From NCBI GenBank assembly GCA_941918925.1, contig OW799237.1:4879201-4943200 (forward strand): 64,000 nucleotides of DNA, in the 5' to 3' direction. This DNA comes from Phyto melanocephala (taxonomy: Eukaryota > Arthropoda > Insecta > Diptera > Rhinophoridae). Of the stretch, positions 32,186 to 44,114 are shown one piece after another (the stretch's first letter is position 1; every line of letters begins with the position of its first letter). The notes beneath the pieces were generated by a model. It was not told the origin of the DNA. It made no database searches and saw nothing but the letters and a program-made list of their open reading frames with translations. The translations under genes were made by a program, and so were the position numbers.

Positions 32186-33790
32186 GCAAAAAATAATTAT
32201 TTTTTATAGCGGTGGACATTATTTGAGCTCATTTCGTTTTGATATTTAATGACTAGTAGCAGTAGTTGGGCAATTTTTTTTTTTTTTAATGAAGTACAGT
32301 GCTCTCCAAAAAAGCAATTGCTGGTATATTCACAGCGTAGTATATTAGGAGGATGCAAAAACATTTGCTAATGTATCCTTCAAATTTATGAAATATGTTA
32401 TGTATAGATCTCATCCTATCACCTTATAAGATCTAGCTGGTCTTACAACCAAATCCGAACGATCATCGTTTTAACCCACCGTTGTATGACAATATTCAGT
32501 TCGGTGATTAGGCTCATTTTTTCCTCAATAAATAGATCAATATGCAAAATGAAAATAATAGTTTTAAATTTGAATGCAATAGAATTCAATTCGAATGATT
32601 TAATTTCACTAGGAATACAGAACATGGGCGAATATTACTTTGAACTAAGAATTTTCAATTATTTTTAAAAAAATTTTAGTATAATTTTTTTTCTTTAACT
32701 TAAGATATATTTTTATTAAAAAAGCTTGTATTTAAAATTTTCTCTGCTGATGTGAACTTTTTTATTTATCTATTTATAGCAAATTTTTAAACAAATTCTA
32801 ATTTTTTTTCAAGTGTGGGAGCCAGATAAAACAACATTTTAGAATTAAAATAAGAAAAAATACAAGAACTTAATAAAGTTATTTTTATGCTCATTAAAAA
32901 TTGATAAATAAATGAAAAATATTTTTAAATATTTGCTTATTTCAAAATATCATGTTAAAGAGTCTTTAACAAAAAAAAAAAAGGAAACTATTGTTAATTG
33001 CTGGAAGAAAACACAAATTAGCTTAAATACTTTCAACATTCTTAATTACGTATGCGGTTATTTTTAAAATATTTAGGGGGGAATTTCCAAGAACTTTTAC
33101 TTGATGCCGTGGGTTTGTTTTTATCAATGAAAAACAAAAAATACATGCATACAGTGAATGTGAAAACAATGTGTACACATTTATTTTTATTGAACAATGT
33201 CTGTACACATGTACGCCTTTGTAATATATTTTGTTTTTAATGAAAATAATATTTAATTTAAAACCAGTGTTGTCAGAGCTCTAGCGTTTTGTAGAGCGTT
33301 TTAGATGACATTTTGTGCATGTATTCTGGTAGATAGGAGATTCTATATTCACAATTGAATTGATTTATAGGGACGCTTTTTTTTAAGGGGTCATATCTAA
33401 ATTTGTATATTTAATGTATTCAGGTAGATTAACAATTAGACTCGTTGTAGTGGAAGGCGAGTTTCTTTATTTTTTAGACGGTTTCAATACAGTTTTATAT
33501 GTTTATTCTCAATTAGAGCCGGTAGGTGGCGCTAAGATCAAGTAATAGTCTATTTTTTTTTTAACAAATTTTGAGAAAATTAGCAGACTAAATATCCAGA
33601 AGTATAAAAAGTAAAAAATTATTTGCGGACTACAAAAAACATTACCGTTGGTCACAGACAGAAAGGCCATAACTTAGGCATTTGAAATTTTACAGGAGAA
33701 GGTAAAACCGTAACAGAACTGCATTATCATTATGACAAAATTTTTGTGTCGAGGTGTATTTGCGTGAAATGTATTGGAATCACTGAAAAA

Positions 33791-34704
33791 CAGACCTGGG
33801 GGATCTCAATTACATTTCAATTACAATTACATGTAATTTGTAATTGAGGTAGTCTAAATTACAATTACAAGTAATTGTAATTGAAAGTAAGGACTTAACT
33901 CAATTACAATAATATGTAATTGTAATTGAAAAATGTCAATTACAATTACTTGTAATTGTTAATTGAAAAAAATCAAATACACATTACATGTAATTGTAAT
34001 TGAAAATGTTTAATTACTAATTACAAGTAATTGTAATTGTAATTAATCAACAAATAATTACTAGTAATTGAACAAAATTCAATTACATTTTTAAAACCAT
34101 AAAATAAAACTTAAAATTCTTAAAACGATTTTCTAAATTATATGAAAAAAAATTGTGTTATTTAAAGCAAATAATAAATTTTTTTAAATTGGTTCCTTGT
34201 CTTAATTATTTTTCAATCAGGTATGTGATGAAAAACGATCGATTTCATTTCGATCATTATTGAAATTTCAATTCGGACGTGTTCGTAACATTTTTAAACT
34301 GAAAATTATTAAATGGTAAAGACTGGCTTATATAATATGTAATTGATAATTTTTGTAATTAAATACTTTTTTGACAATAAATACTTAAAAAAGTAATGAT
34401 TACTTGTTTTTTTTAAATTACTTAATGAAAAATTTTTTTTCCAATTAAATGTAATTGTAATTGGATTTTTTTCCAATTACAATTACATGTAATTGTAATT
34501 GGTATTTTTTTTAATTACAATTACATGTAATTGTAATTTAAGAAAACTTCAATTACAATTACATGTAATTGTAATTGATTTTTACTTCTTTTTCAATTAC
34601 AATTACGTGTAATTGTAATTGAAAAAATTCAATTACAATTACATGTAATTGTGTAATTATAGGTGTAATTAAATACAAAATGTAATTGAGACCCCCAAGG
34701 TCTG
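33791..34704. mobile_element. hAT-type MITE made of palindromic arrays
   Basis: Perfect 8-bp target duplication CTGAAAAA (33,783-33,790 and 34,705-34,712). Termini CAGACCTGGGGGATCTCAAT (left) and CAGACCTTGGGGGTCTCAAT (right, minus strand). The interior has about six units on the left (33,819-34,090) and six on the right (34,440-34,670) of a near-palindrome centred on ACAATTACATGTAATTGT, with a plain AT-rich middle (34,090-34,430). No protein is encoded. Superfamily assignment rests on the 8-bp duplication and CAG termini. Confidence 0.85.
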
Positions 34705-34774
34705 CTGAAAAACTCAATTTTGAAAAAAATGCGAGTTAGAGCCTTTCTACTTGTGACCATCGCATATGCATGTA

Positions 34775-36034
34775 AAGGGTTTTTCAATAAGAGCGCTACA
34801 AAAGTTTTTTTTTTTTTTAATATAACAAAAACGGTTTTGGATATCAATGAAATTCTTAATTCCTGTGAAAGTACGTTCGATGCCATTATGTATGGAACTC
34901 GAATTCTTTTGCATGGCTACCACGCTTGCAGAAGTCCAGATGCTAAACCCAATTTTCGACAGTTTTCAGGCATAAATAGGGCGATACTGCTGCAATTTTA
35001 CGTTCAATATACGTACGAAGTTCATCAATCGTCGCTGGCTTGTTGGCATAGACCACAGACTTGACGTAGCCCCCACAGAAAATAGTCTAACGGCGTCAAA
35101 TCGCACGACCGCGGCGGACAATCGTCTAGACCATTTCGTGAAATAACACGTTCTCCAAACTTGGTTTCCAATAAATTGATTGTGACATTCGCTGTGTGGC
35201 TTGTGGTGCCGTCCTGTTGGAACCACATGTCCTCCAAGTCCATATCATCCAATTGGGGCCAAAAATATTCTGTTATCATTGAACGGTAGCGATTCCCGTT
35301 TGCAGTAACGCGCCGGTCTTGATCATCACGGAAGAAGCACGGCCCATAAACTGCACCAAACCGTAATTTTTTTGGGATGCAATGATGGCTCATGGAGAAC
35401 GTGTGGATTGCTGTCTGACTAATAACAAATATTTTGCTTATTGATGATGCCATTCAGCCAGAATTGAGCCTCATCGATGAAAATCCGAATCATTTTCAAG
35501 TTGTTGCTCAGCCCAATTCACGAACATACGACGCTTCTGATGGTCAAGCGGCTTCAGTTCTTGCGTCAATTTGATCTTGTAAGGATGTAGGCCAAGATCT
35601 TTTCGTAAAATTCGCCACAACGACGTCACAGACATGCCCAACGCTTGAGAACGACGTGTGAGAGACACGCTTGGGCTTTCTTCAACTGAAGCCTCAGCGG
35701 CAGCAATATTCTCGACACTACGGACACTTCTATGTCTCACTGGCACGGGAACATTTTGTACTGTGACTGTGAATTCAAATTTTTCCAATAGACGCTCAAT
35801 TGTTGATCTGGTAGGACGTTTATGACGACCATAAATTGGACGTAGCGCTTTTAACGTTGAGGGCACTGACTCCGAATTTCGGTAGTAAATTTTAATAATT
35901 TCGATTCGTTGTTGGTTCGTATATCTTTCCATCATAAAATGGCAAACCTTACTGTCAAAAGAGCGGCAAAAAATATGGCGTCGTTTGCTATCGCTATTGG
36001 TCTACTTTTGTAGCGTGCCTGTTGAAAAACCCTC
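34775..36034 (-). mobile_element. DD41D (rosa-type) mariner element, near full length
   Basis: 1,260-bp element with 30-bp inverted termini (AAGGGTTTTTCAATAAGAGC on the left; GAGGGTTTTTCAACAGGCAC on the right, minus strand; both then read GCTACAAAAG) and TA on each side (34,773-34,774; 36,035-36,036). It carries one transposase gene on the minus strand with one frameshift and one in-frame stop. It is the best-preserved autonomous-type element in the window, and probably the youngest of its group. Confidence 0.88.
35025..35935 (-). pseudogene. DD41D mariner transposase (one frameshift, one stop)
   Basis: Starts MMERYTNQQRIEIIKIYYRN, the N-terminal helix-turn-helix of this mariner group (residues 1-60), followed by a second HTH (ASVEESPSVSLTRRSQALGM). 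The reading is clean to residue 154, then a frameshift occurs at about 35,470 just before IDEAQFWLNG, which holds the first catalytic Asp. A stop follows within NKQNICY*SDSNP. The frame is then open to the end: YFWPQLDDMDLEDMWFQQDG (second Asp) and SCDLTPLDYFLWG (third Asp). I count 41 residues between the second and third Asp, the DD41D spacing of the rosa group. It needs two changes to be open, so it is inactive as it stands. Confidence 0.87.
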
Positions 36035-36778
36035 TATATGTAAAAAACAAAAGCTGTTACTATATATTTTCTGTTTACATCTAAGATTATTGATGGGTCG
36101 TTTTGGCTTATCTTTATGACTGGTACTTATGTATATGCTACAAGCTTAAATGTATACAAAATTATAATGAGCTTAGAACATTTCACTTTTTTTATCGTTT
36201 TTTTCATATTGTCGCCACTTTATTTGCCGCTAAGAAAGTATGTTATCGGAGAGCTGAATAAATTGATTTTAATTTGAAAAATTAAGGCACATCTTTTTTT
36301 CCTATTTTTCAGTCTGTATTTTCTAAACTACTTATCCAAATTGCATGAAATATACTAGGTCTTGTAGCAGGGAGCCAAATGTTTCGAATCGTTGCATTTT
36401 GAGAAACATAAAAAAATTTTTTTTTTAGTTGTGTTTAAATATTATGGGCTTATAAGAGATATGTAAACATTTTGGCAGAATTCTAAAGGTCAAGTAATTT
36501 GTTAACAAATATAATTCAAACATTTACAATTGAGTTATTATTATATCGTTTTTCTATGTAACAAAATCCGTTCCTGTCAAAAGTTGTGTTTTTTCTCTTC
36601 TTAAATTGCCTCTGCCGGGCACATTTATGTGTAGGATGTTTTGGGAAACTTACTAACTAAATATTAAAAACTTAAAAAAAAATATGTAATAAAAATCATC
36701 ATAATTTTTTGCGCACTTTAAAAAGTCAGATTTTTTTAATCTGAAACTTTTGAACAATGCTGGAAGTAGGGTGCACAC

Positions 36779-38453
36779 AGGCCTGGGCAGTATTTGAAAT
36801 ACAGATACAAGATACAAATACGTATTTTGTATCTGTATTTGAAATACATGGTTTGAAAGTATTTTGTATTTTGTATTTCAAATAAACAAGTTAAAAGTAT
36901 TTTGTATTTCAAATACATGTGGCTCAAAGAAACATTTATACAAAATACATTAATTTTTTACAATTAATTTAAAAATAAATTGTGTCATACAAAAGCGAAA
37001 ATCGCTAAAAAAAACTATGACCATTAAAATTTCACATTTGACAAAACTACTATTCAGCTTTAAGTTGTTTCGCCTAAGGCGAATTCATTTACACTAATCA
37101 TGATATATAAAATGAAAATAACTCTCTATATTTGCTGAGGCATCTGAGATGTTTTAGCCACAACAGATATGAATAATTTCATAAAAAATTCTCGTGCCAG
37201 TAGGATTTACTACTCGGCAATTGCTAAATGTACTTTACTATGGAATTAATCCAGAAGACCCAAATAAGCTGAAGTCATAAAAGATTGCCTCGGACATTAG
37301 TTAGTATATCCATGTCCCACAAGATGGAACTTTCTTTTCGATTCCATAGTACAGCTAATGAAAAGAAAATAAAAATTAAATGAATTATTTGTTAGATTGG
37401 ATAAGGTAACACGTTCTCAGCTATAGAACTGGAGTACTTAGAGGAATTCATTGAAATATTGAAACCAATAGCTTCGGCTTTGGACTACATACAGGGAAAT
37501 AATTGCTATTATGGAAACTTTTGCCTACTTTAATATCTGTAAGAACCAGATCAGATCGGTTGCAATGTAACAATTTAAGACATTTCAGTTGTATTTTACC
37601 AAAACTAAGGGAGAGCGTTGAGAGAAGATTTTTAAAGTTTTTCATGCTGGCACCTGAAGCAAATAAAGGTATATTGGCGTCATGTTTCCACCCAAGTTTT
37701 AAAATGCGTAGGCTGCCAGAAAACATCACTGGAAACGGGAGGCAACGAATTAAAATCTTGGCAATAGATACCTTAGAAAAAAATTACAAAAAACGTGAAG
37801 CAATGCTTGGATGCAGCAGATGAAGATTTTATTGTCTTTGCCGACAAGAACATTGATCAACCTCGCACATCAAATTTGGAATTAGAGTTCATCAGTTTCC
37901 TAAATGATAAGAGCAAGGAGATTTCCATTTTTGAAAGCTATCCAAATATTAAAAATGCATTAAGAGAATTTAACAGTAGCTTGTTTTCCTTAGGGCCTGT
38001 AGAAAGATTTTTTTCCTTAGCAGGTCTTATACATTACCCAACAAGAGGCTGTTATCTGATGATTCTTTAAAAAATCTAGTTTTAATTAAAGGAAATACCT
38101 GTTTTATTGAATAAATTTTTTATTTTTTAACTATAAAATTCTAAATATGCTTTTTCACTTACTTTCCCAGTAAAAACTTGACGCAAGAAAATTAAACGCA
38201 AATTTACAAAATAAGTCTTTCAAATGTAAAAAGTAAATGAACTTTTTACTAATGAAAATTTTACACTTTAAGAATTTTATTGTTTAAATTGTGTATCATA
38301 AATAAAATATTGGGTGACAGAACTAAGAAGAGATACATATGTATGTATGCATATATGTAAATTTTTATAAGACCGAAATTCAAAAAAAAATTGTATTTTG
38401 TATCTGTATTTTGTATTTGAAATACATCAAGGTATGTATTTTGCCCAGCCCTG
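36779..38453 (+). mobile_element. hAT element with perfect 8-bp target duplication
   Basis: GGTGCACA stands at 36,771-36,778 and 38,454-38,461. Termini CAGGCCTGGGCAGTATTTGA (left) and CAGGGCTGGGCAAAATACAT (right, minus strand). Next to both ends are several near-palindromic ATACAAAATAC/GTATTTTGTAT units (36,795-36,950 and 38,390-38,440), probably transposase-binding sites. A 3'-half transposase relic lies inside. At 1,675 bp it is shorter than autonomous hATs (2.5-5 kb), so the N-terminal half of the gene has been deleted. Confidence 0.88.
37445..38108 (+). pseudogene. hAT transposase, C-terminal half
   Basis: Two overlapping frames: 37,503-37,823 (FLPTLISVRTRSDRL, ILASCFHPSFKMRRL) and 37,795-38,070 (a loop, then LREFNSSLFSLGPVERFFSL and AGLIHYPTR), continuing after another frameshift as RLLSDDSLKNLVLIKGN to a stop near 38,103. 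ILA-x-x-(L/F)-x-P-x-FK and the P-V-E-R-x-FS...R-x-x-L-x-x-x-x-x-x-x-L motif are hallmarks of the hAT catalytic domain end and dimerisation domain. At least two frameshifts; inactive. Confidence 0.82.
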
Positions 38454-40130
38454 GGTGCACATCCAAAAAAGTTTTAAAATTATATCTAAAAGAATTTCCC
38501 AAAGTAATTTCTTGAAAAAAAAAAATAAAACAAATAAAAGTTTATAAACAAAATCTCAAGAAATATTAAAAAGAATGGTAACCCTTTTTTGGTAAAAAAA
38601 ATAAAATTTTTTTTAGTTTTTTTTTTAATTCACAATTAAAAATTGTTTAGCACTAAACTCTTTAAGCTACAAAAACTAACATTAAACCCGTTTATTTCCC
38701 ATTAATTTGTTAGAAAACAATTTTTTTTTTAAATCGGTATTATTCGGTATTATGGGTCAAAAACCAAAAAAGAAAAGGGAAAAAATGTAAACTCTATTTA
38801 TTCAAAATTTATAAGGTATACCCTTAAACTGAAGAATTTGTTTCTTTGTCTTTGAGCAAGAAAAGCTTTCAAATTGGTTTACAGTTACAAAAGTAACAAA
38901 CCTCAGCCCGTGCTGATACAGAGTGTTTCAAAATGCAACAATTAAATATATCCTTTGCTACTAGCCCAAGTAATTTAGATAAAAAGTTTAGAATATTCAT
39001 TAATATTTTTTCTTCAAAAGGAACCACTGTGCAACGTACAATGAGTACATAAATTTTTATCGGCAAAATAAAATGCATCAAACTACAAAGATTATATTGG
39101 CTGCGTCATGTTATAGGCAAGGAAGAAAGTGCTCCAGCGAAGAAATTTGTCGTTCGTATTTATAGAAACAGGCAAACAAATGTGCAAAAAGTATGGTAAC
39201 TTCAACGATAAATTCTTTCATTCCAAAATAAAAAAAAAAGATAACGTTTTTGTTGACATAACAAACGAATATAAAGAGAAGCTATGGGTATATACATACA
39301 TACTTTTGCTAACTTTCGCCACACACGCGAAAATATGTTGAATATTTTTTTTAGACTTACAATTAGAGAGCCACATTCTTAGAATTACAAAAGGGTAGAA
39401 TTTTTGGCAAAGTCATAACACTTTTTAATATGTATCAAGTTAAGTATGTATTTCAAGGTTCAGCGACATTTTAATATTAATTAATAATGTATAAATAACA
39501 CAACAACAATTGTCTATAATTTATTATCGAATATAATGGCGAAATAAAAATATAACAGCAATGTTACTGTAATTTTAATTTATTTGTTTTTCTTTTGAAT
39601 AAGAATTATTTTATGGCGTTGGTTAATAAGAAAATTAATATTTTTAGCAATAAAAACAACTTTTAAATTTTATTTATTACGTCGCAAAATTGTTAAGTAT
39701 GTTGCAGTCGTTAAGTATTTTACACTAAAATAAATAATTAAATAAAAAAAACTGCAATAATAAAATGGTCAGCAAAGATCTAAGTGTAAATAAAAGTGGT
39801 AATAAAAAATAAAACATTTACGTATGCGGTCATATTTTACTGAGGAATTTACCACTAGGTAAATAAAAATACAATTGTGTACGTACGTACGTATTTATAA
39901 ACATAATTCTAATAAATTGCTGAAGAAAAAATAACAAAGAAACACATGTGCTTAACCAAATCTTATCAGACAAATAATCAATTTCTCACAATTGATAGGA
40001 AATGTTTTTAAAATAATAGGTCTTCACAATAAAAACAAAAATTTGTATTTTACAACAAAATATCCCCATTTAAAATGTCCTTTTTTTTAATTTGGACATA
40101 TTTTAACTACCACTTTGTTGTTGTTTTATT

Positions 40131-41067
40131 AATATCCCAGCAAAAACTGGGTAATGACTTGCTCTTTCTAAACACCATTATTTTCAATGACTAGATATTG
40201 CTTAGATACACACACAATACAATTTCTTATTGCGAAATTTACTAGAAGCCATTCAAAGACATAAGTTTTTATAATTCTCATTTAGTTTAGCACGTTTAGG
40301 GTTATAAGTAATAATGATTTTAACAACAGCGGCAGAGCATTTAAATAAAAAAGTGATGACTTATAGATCTTCACTGATTTTTAAAAGCACCTTATACGAG
40401 ACCCGTTTTTGTAAGCGAGCGTGGTAAGTACTTATTTTAGTCACTATTTCTAAGCGAGCGTGGTAAGTACTTGCCTCCAATGACATCGCTGTGTAAGTGG
40501 TGAAGAACTATTTTTAGTACATTTTACTCATTTCATAATGAGATTTTTTCCTGGGTCTTAAATAAAGTTTTGAAATATTGCTGTTGTGTTAAGCAAAAAA
40601 CCTGTTTTGCACAGCATACAGGATTTTATTACTTGAGGACGTCATTATATTTATAGGTACCCAGCAAAAAACACTATAACAAAGAGGTGATTTAACAGGG
40701 GTGCAACTCATAATAAAGTTGTTCAATTTCAGTGAAACCTAAATGATTTTAACATTAACGTCATTAGATATCATATGTTTACATGAGTATATTAATGAGC
40801 TGCACTCCATTCTAATAAGACCATAGAACTCATGCATATTTGGTGAAGAGTATTCGATATTTCATGAATTAATTTTGTTTGTTTACATGAATGATTTAAT
40901 AATGTTTGCGTAAGTTGCATTAGTTTTTAAGTACATTTTTTATAACAAATAATTTTGCTTTTATGCAGTCATTTATTAATTAATGATTTTACACTTTTGA
41001 TTTAGATGTGTTGAAAATGTAATTCACGTTGCACTACTTTCAATTTTTTTTTTTTTGCTGGGATATT
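40131..41067. mobile_element. Putative MITE with 15-bp perfect inverted termini
   Basis: AATATCCCAGCAAAA at 40,131-40,145 and its exact reverse complement at 41,053-41,067. A similar ACCCAGCAAAAAA at about 40,660-40,672 marks a possible internal or nested end. No coding remnant is visible. A 22-bp direct repeat sits inside (40,412-40,472). Confidence 0.5.
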
Positions 41068-42019
41068 TTAAAATAAATTGTTCAAATTTATAAAACAGTA
41101 TAGCAATATTGTGATTCCACCACCATAATATAAATAAATAAAAGAGAGAAGTGTTTTCTTACAATCTTAACAATGACCAAAGGAAATAAGGAAAAAAAAA
41201 CAATAAATGCATTCGAATTTTCTACCGTAATTAGGGGGCAAATTTATTTTTCAAAAATTTTAATTATTTAGATGATTCAAATATCGTAGTTTCTTTGAGT
41301 TTAAATGTGAATTTAAAAACATACACTAAATTCAAATTTTGCAAAAAATTTTTAATTTCATAAAACCTACTTATGTTCGAAATTCTTAATTCTTATCGTA
41401 AGTTGCTTAAATATATTTTTTTGATCTGTTGTAATAGTAAATTAATTTTTTTCGTGAATTTAAAGAATGTTCGAAAATTCGAACTTAAGTTCGAATATAG
41501 TTTACTTAGACTTAATTTTAATTTCATAAATTATTTGCAGGCAAACAACAAAATTTTGCAGAAATTCTTACATTTCATTCAATTTCAGACAATCGAAATT
41601 ATTGTTAGAAAATTTTAACGAAACATTTCCACCTAAAGCTTATTAAAAATTAATCTTTCTACAGAAATTTACATTATCAAAATTTATGTTCAAATATTTA
41701 ATAAAAAATTTAATGTCATTATTTAAAAACATTAAAATTTTAAAAAAATTCTTGCATTTGATAGGAATTTGTTTAAATTTTGTATTTTCTTCTCAGCGCA
41801 ACACTGCCCTTGACCTTGTATCAACATTCTTCATGCTCTGGAGAACATCTGTTATAGTTTTATTGTAATACAATAAATTGCCTTCCTAGCAATACATAAG
41901 ATCTACTAATTTTTGAAATTGTTTGCACATAAAGAAATACAATTTTCTTTTCAACCTACAAATTTATGCAGTTCAGAGTATAATATAGTAAACAAATATA
42001 AAACAAACAAAAAACATAC

Positions 42020-44114
42020 CATCCATTGCCTGTTGTGGTGGCAAACACATATTAGCGCTTATATTTCTAGATGTGCCACCACTGCTGCCAAAACCAGATG
42101 ATGAGTTAACACCCCCAATGCCGTAAGGTGATTGTATACTATTCTGTATGTTTTGCTGTAAAGCCACAACGTTATTATTGTGAAATTGCTGTTGTTGCAG
42201 TTGCAATTGTTGCTGCTGTTGTTGTTTTTCATAATTTAAAATAGAATTTTTATAATAATTTTGATTAGTTACTCTTTCATCAATGCAATTGCCATTTAAT
42301 TCATTATCATTTCTAATATTTACTTGATTAAGAGTACGTTGCTGCGGAGGGCGTAAACGACAAGCACTAAATACACCACCCTCGTCGGTAACAGTAATTT
42401 GAAAATTTTGCTTATAACCCAAACGAGCATCATACGACGTACTGGAATAGTGTAGACTTTTTCCACCGCCACTGGCCCCGGAAAAACCGGGTCCCGCTGT
42501 TATGTCGATGGTGGAGGGTTGAAGCACCGACTTCGCACCAGTTGGTGAGATAGGTGGTCGTAAAGTGAGATTAACAGAAGTAAAACTTTTTTGTGAACCA
42601 GCCAAAGAGGTGGTGGGCGAGGAGGTAGCCGATGAAGAAGAATTTGTTCCGCTTGTTTGTGTTGTTGTTATGCCTGCATTTAGAGGCGCTGGCAACGACG
42701 GTGACGACGGAGTTGAGGAGTTAGGCGTAAGAAGAAAATCACGCGTGTATGGTGGCTCTGGTTGTAACGTTATGACTGAACGATGGCGAATAGGTGATTT
42801 TGTTTGAAAATGTGGTTGATGTTGTTGATTGGTTATTGTTGATAGGTGGTGAGTTGTTGTTGTATTAGGTGATGATAATGTAGGCGAAGGTGTCGATAGT
42901 GACACACTAACAGAAATTTCCGATTCCGATACGGGACTTGATGTTGTTGTTTGGTTTGTTAAAAGAGAATCATTTACAAAGCTATTATAGGCATTCGTGT
43001 TAGTGTGATTGTGTGATTGAAATTGTAAGGGTTTGGGTGCAATGGGTGGTAGAGGGGCCTTGCGTATGGGTTTTGCTAGAATTGTATGATTTTGGTTTTG
43101 AGGTGGCAGCGATAGCTGCTGCTGTTGTTGCTGTCGACTTCGTTGTTCTAGAAAACGTTGCTGCAATTGTATATTCAATCGCTGGCGCTGTTGTTCTTGT
43201 TGCTGTTTTTGTAACTGTGTATTCAAATTTAGAGTAGTGGGTCTTTGACGTGGTAAATTTCTCTCAACAGTCTCACCAACACTTGCACACACATTATCAT
43301 TATTCACCTCAGAGAATGTTGAGTTTATTGATTTTTTATCTGGTGGTGTAATTTTTGTTTCCACAAATCCCTCATTACCCCCCACACCAATGCCACCACA
43401 GACATCAATATCACCACTTAACGGTTTATTTAACGTTGTTGTCGTATTTTTCAAATTTAGTCTCCCAGAATTATTATTGTTATTGCTGTTGTTGTTTATT
43501 TGCTGCTGCTGCTGCTGCACTACAGTGGGTGGTTGTAATGGGGCTGTTCTTATAGGTTTTATGGGTTTCAATGGCGGTTTTTGCTGTACTACAACTGGTT
43601 TTTGTTGTAATGGTGGCTTTTGTGTATTATTATTAGTTGAATTATGTTGTATGTTATTAATGTTATTAGCATTTGGTGGATGCAAAACTTTAGCGGGATA
43701 ACTTTGAGCCGGTATTGGATTCAATTCCAATTCATTTCTTAACATCTGTATACAGTTTTCACGTTGATGACAATTTTCATTAACACACTGAGCTACAATC
43801 GTATCGGGTATTGTGGGAAATTCTTGTTTCATTTCATGAAATAAGTGCATTATACTAATATTGCTACAATTACAATTTGTTTTCTTTGTTGTTGCTGCTA
43901 CTTCAATTGGCGTATTACAATCTGAAGAAGTTATTAAATGTTCTCCGTTTATGCTGTTGCTTTCTAAATCTTCGTCTTCGTTGTTGTTTTGATGCTGCAA
44001 TTGTTGTTGATTTTTTTTATTGTTGTGTTGATTTAGCAGTGATTTTAAAAAATTTCCTGGCGGCTTTGCTGGTTTAGCCGCCATCTTTTGCCATCATTTA
44101 ACGAAATCGCAAAC
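42020..44114 (-). CDS. Tab2: Tab2, coding exon 1 (CUE domain and low-complexity region)
   Basis: Exon opens after TTTTAG at 44,115-44,120; the ATG is at 44,084 (AAAGATGG) and coding runs to 42,020. It gives residues 1-688 of 991 (2,065 + 204 + 707 = 2,976 coding nt, in frame). After a basic N-terminus, residues 76-118 form a CUE-type ubiquitin-binding domain (ISIMHLFHEMKQEFP with FP, then VNENCHQRENC). The rest is low complexity: Gln, Asn, Ser/Thr and Pro runs, including repeated PPLxP-type motifs. CUE at the N-terminus, coiled coil and NZF at the C-terminus is the TAB2/TAB3 architecture. In flies Tab2 links ubiquitin chains to Tak1 in Imd and JNK signalling. The Drosophila protein is somewhat shorter; the excess is in the repeats. 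Confidence 0.9.
44074..44097 (-). promoter_or_regulatory. Overlapping upstream ORF at the Tab2 start
   Basis: ATG-ATG at 44,097 and 44,094 begins a 7-codon frame (M-M-A-K-D-G-G-stop) that ends at 44,074, ten bases beyond the Tab2 ATG at 44,084 and in another frame. Ribosomes starting there would pass the main start, so it could lower Tab2 translation. The overlap is seen directly; the effect is inferred. Confidence 0.6.

Larger units (their letters stand above)
25408..42019 (-). other. Tab2 large intron (16.6 kb)
   Basis: Bounded by the GTATGT donor (42,019-42,014) and the poly-pyrimidine CAG acceptor at 25,408-25,410. It is AT-rich and holds most of the well-delimited mobile elements of the window. 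Stretches with nothing I can support are 25,410-26,349, 27,360-27,589, 28,050-28,494, 28,790-29,559, 32,190-33,790, 38,454-40,130 and 41,068-42,013. No nested host gene was identified. Confidence 0.8.

Noticed and set aside
33819..34670. Palindromic ATTACA arrays considered as a satellite or origin
   Set aside because: The arrays are confined between hAT-type termini with an exact 8-bp target duplication, so a MITE explains them better.
36736..36927. 63-codon minus-strand open frame rich in Tyr, Phe and Lys
   Set aside because: Translation of the palindromic end of the hAT element; no protein similarity expected or seen.
42565..43701. Several plus-strand open frames rich in Val, Leu and Cys
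   Set aside because: They are antisense to the Gln/Asn/Pro-coding part of Tab2; CAA/CAG repeats read backwards give Leu/Cys runs.
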